From the NCBI RefSeq assembly GCF_002218025.2, contig NZ_AP018680.1:2480001-2544000 (forward strand): a stretch of 64,000 nucleotides of DNA. Direction: 5' to 3'. This document shows positions 58,800-64,000 of this stretch, piece by piece. Every line of letters starts with the position of its first letter. Position 1 is the stretch's first letter. A program made the position numbers and the translations under genes. The notes beneath the pieces are model-generated. The model saw nothing but the letters and a program-made list of their open reading frames with translations. It searched no databases and was not told the DNA's origin. The DNA comes from Vibrio casei (GTDB lineage: Bacteria; Pseudomonadota; Gammaproteobacteria; Enterobacterales; Vibrionaceae).

Positions 58800-58908
58800 G
58801 ATGCTTCCCTCTCAACTGAGGAATAGGAGTGACATCGTTGCCACTCTCATTTTTTATAATCAGGTATTAATCCTTGCTGAGCAATCACACATAAAAGATT
58901 AAAACATG

Positions 58909-58967
58909 AGGCATAAAGCCAATACATCAGTACGCATTGGCTTTTAGGCTTCTATTTATTATAGAAG
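58909..58967 (-). terminator. Hairpins between argD and astA
   Basis: Two successive inverted repeats: CTTCTAT/ATAGAAG (58949-58967) and AAAGCCAAT/ATTGGCTTT (58915-58944). T-tracts on the minus strand are short. Partial termination after argD is possible. Confidence 0.45.
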
Positions 58968-58989
58968 TCTCCATGATAAAAGAGACGAA

Positions 58990-60201
58990 TTACAAAAGAG
59001 AGGCAATCGCTTGATCAAGCTTCGCCAACCCTTGCTCCATCTCTTTTTGCGTGATCACCAGTGATGGAGTAAAGCGCACCACATTCGGGCCAGCCACAAG
59101 CAACAATAAGCCATTCTTACCTGAAGCAACTAAAATATCACGAGCTCGACCTTGCCATTCTTGGTTGAGTTCTGCACCAATTAATAACCCTTTACCACGT
59201 ACATCAGCAAACAGGCCATATTTGTCATTAATTTTAGCGAGGCCTTCTTTTAACCATTGTTCTCTTTTCTTGACCCCTTCTAAAATAACCGGTTGACTGA
59301 TGTAATTAACAACTGCATCTGCCACTGCGCACGCTAATGGATTACCGCCATAAGTTGAACCATGTACTCCCACTTTCATGTGTTGCGCCAATTCAGTTGT
59401 GGTAAGCATTGCGCCAATTGGGAAACCACCACCAAGCGATTTTGCGGTAGATAGAATATCCGGCGTCACGCCAAGTTCTTGATAAGCATAGAAGTGACCG
59501 GTTCTACCATTACCCGTTTGTACTTCATCAAAAATCAACAGAGCATTGTGCTGATCGCACAGTGAGCGTACTGCTTCGGCAAATTCAATCGATGGTGACA
59601 GGACACCACCCTCCCCTTGTAATGGCTCCATCATCACTGCACAAGTGTTATCCGAAATATGCGTTTTTAACGCCTCAATATCGTTGTAAGGCAGGTGAGT
59701 AATGTTACCTGGTTTTGGCCCAAAACCATCTGAATAAGCCGGCTGGCCACCCACGGTTACGGTAAAAAAAGTGCGACCATGAAACCCTTGAGTGAAAGCG
59801 ATAATTTCACTTTTTTCTTCACCATGTGTTTCTTTCGCCCAACGACGAGCAAGCTTTAATGCTGCCTCATTCGCTTCTGCGCCAGAGTTAGCAAAAAACA
59901 CTTTTTCAGCAAAACTAATTTCCGTCAATTTTTTGGCCAGACGTAACGCGGGTTCATTGGTCATCACGTTACTTAAATGCCACAACTTATTCGCTTGCTC
60001 GACCAAGGCCTCCACCATCACTGGGTGGCAATGCCCTAAACAACTCACCGCAATACCACCAGCAAAATCAATGTACTCTTTCCCCTCTTGATCCCAAACT
60101 ACAGAGCCTTGACCTCGTACTGGAATCATCTCCATTGGGCTATAACAAGGTACCATCACATCTTCAAACCAACTTCTTTGCACTTGCGTATCGACTGACA
60201 T
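58990..60201 (-). CDS. argD: Acetylornithine/succinylornithine aminotransferase
   Basis: A 403-residue class-III PLP aminotransferase. The ATG at 60201 gives [11 protein letters not shown]; the longer frame upstream is rejected. [15 protein letters not shown] is the cofactor pocket, [11 protein letters not shown] follows, and the PLP lysine lies in [10 protein letters not shown]. Pairing with astA suggests service in both arginine synthesis and AST catabolism (the AstC reaction). Paired ARG boxes lie upstream. Confidence 0.95.
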   Translation of the reverse strand: MSVDTQVQRSWFEDVMVPCYSPMEMIPVRGQGSVVWDQEGKEYIDFAGGIAVSCLGHCHPVMVEALVEQANKLWHLSNVMTNEPALRLAKKLTEISFAEKVFFANSGAEANEAALKLARRWAKETHGEEKSEIIAFTQGFHGRTFFTVTVGGQPAYSDGFGPKPGNITHLPYNDIEALKTHISDNTCAVMMEPLQGEGGVLSPSIEFAEAVRSLCDQHNALLIFDEVQTGNGRTGHFYAYQELGVTPDILSTAKSLGGGFPIGAMLTTTELAQHMKVGVHGSTYGGNPLACAVADAVVNYISQPVILEGVKKREQWLKEGLAKINDKYGLFADVRGKGLLIGAELNQEWQGRARDILVASGKNGLLLLVAGPNVVRFTPSLVITQKEMEQGLAKLDQAIASLL

Positions 60202-60264
60202 CCTTAATCCTCTTCGTTTACCTACACCTACCACTAATTTAGCTAAGTAGGCGCAACGCATCAA

Positions 60265-60299
60265 TGACTTTTTATTTAATTATTATAAATATTTATTCA
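60265..60299 (-). promoter_or_regulatory. Paired ARG boxes upstream of argD
   Basis: Two 14-base near-palindromes match the ArgR core TGAAT-WWWW-ATTCA: TGACTTTTTATTTA (60265-60278, two mismatches) and TAAATATTTATTCA (60286-60299, one mismatch). Their 21-base period is that of established tandem ARG boxes. They lie about 65-100 bases before the argD start. Confidence 0.65.
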
Positions 60300-60433
60300 A
60301 AAAAACGACGAGCCTAACAATACATTTAGGCATTCATGTTTATTCTTAGAGGATAGTGGAATTTTAGGACGAGATGAAATGTAAATGACAAGGTTGTGGA
60401 ACAATTAACGTTTCTGCAACTTTCAAGCAGAAT

Positions 60434-61012
60434 TTAACGCTGAAGAAAATTAGCTAGGATTTGGTGACCACATTCCGTTTTAATCGATTCTGGGTGAAAT
60501 TGCACCGCTTCTATCGGTAGGGTTTTATGCTGATACCCCATGATTTCATCGAGTTCATTATTGGGTAACGTTGTCCATGCCGTCAATTCAAAGCAATCAG
60601 GTAGGCTCGAGGTTTCAACCACCAATGAATGATAGCGTGTTACGGTTAAGGGATTAGGCAAATCACGAAACACACTTTGACTGTTATGAATAATCGAGGA
60701 GGTTTTACCATGCATCACCTGCCTTGCCCTTATCACTTGTCCACCAAACGCTTGCGCGATCGCTTGATGACCTAAACACACTCCTAATATCGGCAACTTA
60801 CCAGCAAAATGTTGAATGGCTTGTAACGATATCCCTGCTTCATTTGGCGTGCATGGTCCCGGAGAAATGACTAAATGACTAGGGTTAAGTGCTTCGATAC
60901 CAGCAATATCGATTTCATCATTACGAATAACTTGTACCTTCGCCCCTAACTCACAGAAGTATTGGTAAAGGTTGTAAGTAAAGGAATCATAATTATCAAT
61001 AATCAGTAGCAT
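60434..61012 (-). CDS. pabA: Aminodeoxychorismate/anthranilate synthase glutamine amidotransferase subunit
   Basis: A 192-residue class-I glutamine amidotransferase. The triad is complete: Cys79 in G-V-C-L-G-H-Q, His173 and Glu175 in [20 protein letters not shown] opens the protein. It supplies ammonia for 4-amino-4-deoxychorismate (folate) or anthranilate synthesis; the location next to argD, away from trp genes, favours PabA. Confidence 0.94.
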   Translation of the reverse strand: MLLIIDNYDSFTYNLYQYFCELGAKVQVIRNDEIDIAGIEALNPSHLVISPGPCTPNEAGISLQAIQHFAGKLPILGVCLGHQAIAQAFGGQVIRARQVMHGKTSSIIHNSQSVFRDLPNPLTVTRYHSLVVETSSLPDCFELTAWTTLPNNELDEIMGYQHKTLPIEAVQFHPESIKTECGHQILANFLQR

Positions 61013-61127
61013 CGTAAGTTCTTAATACCAAATCAGAAGGCTGTATTCTGCAATAGCGACAAATAAAGGCAAGCTTCTAATAATATAAAATGCATAAATT
61101 CTTTCGGCAAGATGAGTTCATTCATAA
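61013..61127. other. Intergenic region after the IS remnant
   Basis: No gene is supported. A 30-codon minus-strand frame (M-N-E-L-I-L-P-K-E-F) is open but too short to trust. The pabA-proximal end carries CTTAATACCAAATCAGAAGG, which resembles the ends of dispersed Vibrio repeats but was not matched to any. Confidence 0.4.
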
Positions 61128-61253
61128 AAACATCAACCAATTAAGTGCTACGCCGTGAATTACGTAACGCATAAGCTAATAATCTCCGTTAAGGTTAAAT
61201 TAAAAGGCCTGACTCCGGTAGAATACCGAAATCAGGCCTTAGAAGCCGCATAA
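61128..61253 (+). pseudogene. IS3-family transposase C-terminal fragment
   Basis: A plus-strand frame of 41 codons ends L-K-G-L-T-P-V-E-Y-R-N-Q-A-L-E-A-A-stop (61200-61253), the typical C-terminus of IS3/IS150-type OrfB transposases (K-L-K-G-L-S-P-V-x-Y-R). Upstream N-Y-V-T-H-K-L-I-I-S-V-K-V looks like a degraded N-Y-Y-N-x-K-R-I-S-V-K. A TAA at 61125 closes the frame. The catalytic domain is absent. Its last codons also form a strong hairpin (61204-61212 with 61232-61240). Confidence 0.75.
61197..61240 (-). terminator. Probable trpS terminator within the IS remnant
   Basis: On the minus strand AAGGCCTGA pairs with TCAGGCCTT, with inner CGGTA/TACCG pairing, followed by TTAATTTAACC. It lies about 115 bases after trpS. 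The same bases encode the transposase tail on the plus strand, so it was probably not made for trpS but can act on its transcript. Confidence 0.55.
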
Positions 61254-61259
61254 CAGAAA

Positions 61260-61284
61260 TGTCCAACTTTAAGGGGTCACTTCA
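61260..61284. mobile_element. IS3-type terminal inverted repeat, single copy
   Basis: Six bases after the transposase-like stop, TGTCCAACTTT then AAGGGGTCACTTCA resembles the right end of IS3/IS150-group elements (outer part TGAAGTGACCCC when reversed). The matching left end is not in the gap, so the element is a one-ended relic. Confidence 0.6.
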
Positions 61285-61353
61285 TTATGCTTTCAGCGGT
61301 TTTTTGTTCATCACTTAAATTAGTGATAACTCTTAGCTTCTTAACTACGGAGA

Positions 61354-62370
61354 TTATCCCCTAGGGACAAAACCGACCGCTTGATATGCTTTTGCTAATG
61401 TCACTGCCGCTTTTTCAGAAGCTTTTTCAGCGCCCACTTTCATTACATCATTCATATAAACACGGTCAGCACGAATACGTTGGTATTCAGCTTGGATCGG
61501 CTCAAGCATGGCAACAATCGCTTCACCCACATCTTTCTTAAATGGGCCGTACATTTCAACGCCGGCATATTGCGCTTCAATTTCTTGATAGGTTTTACCG
61601 GTTGCTGCCGAGTACAGCCCCATCAAGTTTGAAATGCCTGCTTTATTTTCCACATCATGCGCGATGCATGGTGGCGTTTCAGCATCAGTTTGCGCTTTAT
61701 TGATCTTTTTCAGAATCGACTTAGGATCTTCTAAAAGCGTAATAACGTTTTTACGGTTATCGTCCGATTTAGACATTTTCTTAGTCGCATCTTGCAAGCT
61801 CATTACGCGAGCATTGACTTGTGGAATGTATGGCTCTGGAATTTGGAAAATTGGATCTTCAGGGCTATACACATTATTAAAGCGAGTCGCGATATCACGG
61901 GCTAGCTCCAGATGCTGCTTCTGATCGTTACCAACAGGTACTTGGTGAGCGCCATACAGCAAAATATCCGCCGCCATTAATACTGGGTAAGCAAAAAGCC
62001 CAGCATTAACATCATTGGCGTAACGCTGTGATTTATCTTTGAACTGAGTCATACGATTCAATTCGCCCATTTGGGTATAACAGTTAAGAAGCCAACCTAG
62101 TTGAGCATGTTCCGGTACATGTGACTGAACGAATAATGTGCTCTTCTTAGGATCAACACCAACCGCAAGACAAACTGCTAACGCATCTAATGTCGCTTCA
62201 TACAATGCTTTAGGATCCTGACGAACCGTAATTGCATGAAGATCAACAACGCAGTACTGGCAATCATAGTCATCTTGCATTTGTTGCCATTGACGTAGAG
62301 CACCCAAGTAGTTACCAATACTCAGTTCACCAGATGGTTGAACACCACTTAATACTATGGGTTTGCTCAT
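61354..62370 (-). CDS. trpS: Tryptophanyl-tRNA synthetase
   Basis: A 338-residue class-Ic synthetase. The HIGH-equivalent region [14 protein letters not shown] lies near residue 8, and K-M-S-K-S near residue 199. The C-terminal anticodon-binding part is complete, ending V-P-R-G. It follows gph in the trpS-gph-rpe group, but hairpin terminators separate the genes. Confidence 0.98.
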   Translation of the reverse strand: MSKPIVLSGVQPSGELSIGNYLGALRQWQQMQDDYDCQYCVVDLHAITVRQDPKALYEATLDALAVCLAVGVDPKKSTLFVQSHVPEHAQLGWLLNCYTQMGELNRMTQFKDKSQRYANDVNAGLFAYPVLMAADILLYGAHQVPVGNDQKQHLELARDIATRFNNVYSPEDPIFQIPEPYIPQVNARVMSLQDATKKMSKSDDNRKNVITLLEDPKSILKKINKAQTDAETPPCIAHDVENKAGISNLMGLYSAATGKTYQEIEAQYAGVEMYGPFKKDVGEAIVAMLEPIQAEYQRIRADRVYMNDVMKVGAEKASEKAAVTLAKAYQAVGFVPRG

Positions 62371-62428
62371 GTTTCTTTTCCCTTACTGTCGCCCCTATTA
62401 ATACTCATCATCGAATACTGGGCTGAAA

Positions 62429-62484
62429 TTAAAAATAATGCCTGTCTCTTTGCATTCAAATTAAATGAAAGATAAACAGGCATT
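62429..62484 (-). terminator. gph terminator
   Basis: AATGCCTGT/ACAGGCATT encloses a 30-base arm that itself pairs (CTTT-CATT/AATG-AAAG), followed on the minus strand by ATTTTTAATTT. It lies 66 bases after the gph stop. Confidence 0.65.
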
Positions 62485-62549
62485 TCAGTTTACTGATCTA
62501 GCTCGGTTTGACTAGCGTTTTATCAAGCTAATTGATCGAATCATCGCAA

Positions 62550-63236
62550 TTATTGAGAAACACTCAGCACATCTAGCATCTCAGCAATGTTATCCGCGAC
62601 GTAGTCTGGTGCTGAGTCAGAAATTGGCTCACCGTGGTTGTAGCCATAAGTCAGTGCAAAACTATGACAACCAGCATTTTGCGCAGCTAATACGTCATTT
62701 TTTGAATCGCCGACCATCAACATTTGTTGCGCACTCACTTGATGCTTATCAAGCAACCAATTGAGAGCCATCGGATCAGGTTTTTTATTGGGGAAGTCAT
62801 CGCCACCAATCACATCAACAAACAGATCGGCAATGCCATGCTGCTGCAAAATATCTGGCACAAAAGCGGAAGGCTTATTGGTGACAATCGCCATTTTATA
62901 CCCAACTTGATGCAAGGCCTTCAATGTCGACGTCACATTAGAATATAAATGACTGAGTTGGTGACCACCTTGATGATAAAACTCATCAAAGCGCACACGA
63001 GCTTGTTTTAGCAAATCCGTATCTAAGGACTCATCAACATTAATATTTTGACTTAACGCGCGACCAATCAGTATGTCTGCGCCATTGCCGACCCAATCTC
63101 GAACTTGTTCTTCGGTTACCGATGGAAAACCTAAGCTTTGTACTGCTTGATCAGCGGCAACCGCCAGATCAGGCACGCTATCAAGTAAAGTGCCATCTAA
63201 ATCAAATGCAATTAATTGAATATCTTGTAACGTCAT
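62550..63236 (-). CDS. gph: Phosphoglycolate phosphatase
   Basis: A 228-residue HAD-superfamily phosphatase that removes phosphoglycolate formed in DNA repair. Motif I D-L-D-G-T-L-L-D-S (nucleophile and acid-base Asp), motif II V-T-N-K-P, and motif III/IV K-P-D-P with V-G-D-S-K-N-D are intact. The ATG at 63236 follows GGAAG; an ATG four codons upstream is also possible. It lies between rpe and trpS, as in E. coli. Confidence 0.96.
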   Translation of the reverse strand: MTLQDIQLIAFDLDGTLLDSVPDLAVAADQAVQSLGFPSVTEEQVRDWVGNGADILIGRALSQNINVDESLDTDLLKQARVRFDEFYHQGGHQLSHLYSNVTSTLKALHQVGYKMAIVTNKPSAFVPDILQQHGIADLFVDVIGGDDFPNKKPDPMALNWLLDKHQVSAQQMLMVGDSKNDVLAAQNAGCHSFALTYGYNHGEPISDSAPDYVADNIAEMLDVLSVSQ

Positions 63237-63267
63237 TACGGCTTCCATCTACAACCTACTTCCATTT

Positions 63268-63307
63268 ACAACAAAAAAGAGGCTTGAGTGTATCTCAAGC
63301 CTCTTTT
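63268..63307 (-). terminator. rpe intrinsic terminator
   Basis: A perfect 14-bp stem AAAAGAGGCTTGAG with its complement (loop 5) and a T run on the minus strand, 36 bases after rpe. It separates rpe from gph, so gph needs read-through or its own promoter. Confidence 0.85.
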
Positions 63308-63342
63308 GATATCGACCACTAGTTACCTAGGGGCATTTAGAG

Positions 63343-64000
63343 TTATTTTGTTTTCGCAAGTTCTTCTCGCATTTGATCAACCACTTGTTTGTAGTCTGGT
63401 TGATTGAAAATAGCAGAACCTGCCACAAACATATCTGCGCCCGCTTCGGCAATTTCACGGATATTATCCACTTTAACGCCACCATCAATTTCAAGGCGAA
63501 TATTACGGCCACTCGCATCAATGCGTTTACGCACTTCACGTAATTTATCCAGTGTAGACGGAATGAAAGATTGACCGCCAAAACCTGGGTTTACTGACAT
63601 CAGCAAAATCATGTCCACTTTATCCATGATGTAATCTAGGTGATGAAGCGGCGTTGCTGGGTTAAAGACTACCCCCGCCTGACAACCATTTTCTTTGATT
63701 AATTGCAATGTGCGATCAACGTGCTCAGAGGCTTCAATGTGGAAAGTGATCATCGATGCGCCCGCTTTAGCAAACTCAGGCACAATGCTATCAACCGGTT
63801 TCACCATTAAATGAACATCAATCGGCGCGGTAATCCCGTAGTCACGCAGCGCTTTACAGATTGGCGCGCCAAAAGTCAGGTTAGGCACATAGTGATTGTC
63901 CATCACATCAAAGTGAACAACATCAGCACCCGCGGCTAATACTCTTTCGACATCTTCGCCTAAACGAGCAAAATCAGCAGAGAGGATGGATGGTGCGATC
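63343..64000 (-). CDS. rpe: Ribulose-phosphate 3-epimerase, 5' end outside the window
   Basis: Codons continue without a stop to the window edge: [17 protein letters not shown] can be read from 63999 downward, so only the first few residues are missing. The TIM-barrel enzyme interconverts ribulose- and xylulose-5-phosphate. [22 protein letters not shown] and [10 protein letters not shown] with E-I-D-G-G-V supply metal and catalytic residues. An apparent start at 63906 is an internal methionine. Confidence 0.96.
   Translation of the reverse strand, partial: IAPSILSADFARLGEDVERVLAAGADVVHFDVMDNHYVPNLTFGAPICKALRDYGITAPIDVHLMVKPVDSIVPEFAKAGASMITFHIEASEHVDRTLQLIKENGCQAGVVFNPATPLHHLDYIMDKVDMILLMSVNPGFGGQSFIPSTLDKLREVRKRIDASGRNIRLEIDGGVKVDNIREIAEAGADMFVAGSAIFNQPDYKQVVDQMREELAKTK

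Noticed and set aside
61044..61130. 30-codon minus-strand frame starting M-N-E-L-I-L-P-K
   Set aside because: Too short, no ribosome-binding site, no homologue recalled; it may belong to a dispersed repeat.
63343..63906. Start of rpe at 63906
   Set aside because: The conserved [10 protein letters not shown]-terminal strand reads in frame upstream to the window edge, so 63906 is an internal methionine.

Overview
The window looks like a chromosomal segment of a moderately AT-rich gammaproteobacterium, most probably a member of the Vibrionaceae. The evidence is gene order and protein family identity: oapA/fklB, the full str, S10, spc and alpha ribosomal operons, yheO-tusDCB, fkpA-slyX-slyD-yheV-kefBG-yheS-yheU-prkB-crp, DUF1338-astA-argD-pabA and trpS-gph-rpe. 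No species can be named from the sequence alone.

Layout. 1-2.7 kb: an ElaA-type acetyltransferase, a LysM/OapA-like cell-wall protein divergent from fklB, and a DUF2780 secreted protein. 2.8-24.5 kb, all on the minus strand: the translation superlocus. Read in its own direction it is fkpA; yheO-tusD-tusC-tusB (tRNA 2-thiouridine sulfur relay); rpsL-rpsG-fusA-tuf; rpsJ to rpsQ (S10); rplN to rpmJ with secY (spc); and rpsM-rpsK-rpsD-rpoA-rplQ (alpha). Good sigma70-like promoters precede rpsL and rpsJ, and intrinsic terminators follow tuf, rpsQ and rplQ. 24.9-33.5 kb: slyX, slyD, yheV, the KefBG potassium-efflux pair, the ABC-F gene yheS, a TIGR02444 gene, yheU, prkB and crp. kefB has an in-frame TAA at codon 26, and yheT is absent from the place it holds in E. 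coli.

33.5-37.6 kb: an aromatic amino acid permease with a TyrR-box-like site, pyrE and rph with a classical intercistronic attenuator, and yicC. 37.6-53.4 kb is the accessory part. It holds a two-gene operon of a PLD/superfamily-2 helicase/DUF3427 protein and a RhuM-family protein (a candidate defence module), an Scs-type thiol-redox operon, an NhaC-type antiporter, an alkylation-repair pair (Ada-AlkA fusion and methyltransferase), a YdeP-type molybdo-oxidoreductase and fdhD. 53.5-56.8 kb: gmk, rpoZ, spoT. 56.8-64 kb: DUF1338, astA, argD (with paired ARG boxes), pabA, a decayed IS3-type transposase end, trpS, gph and the 5'-truncated rpe.

The most useful second looks are the nonsense codon in kefB, the helicase-RhuM operon and the unexplained palindrome pair beside it, the IS remnant between trpS and pabA, a dispersed TAGTYCCTAG repeat in two intercistronic gaps, and the overlapping inverted repeats between rpsG and fusA.
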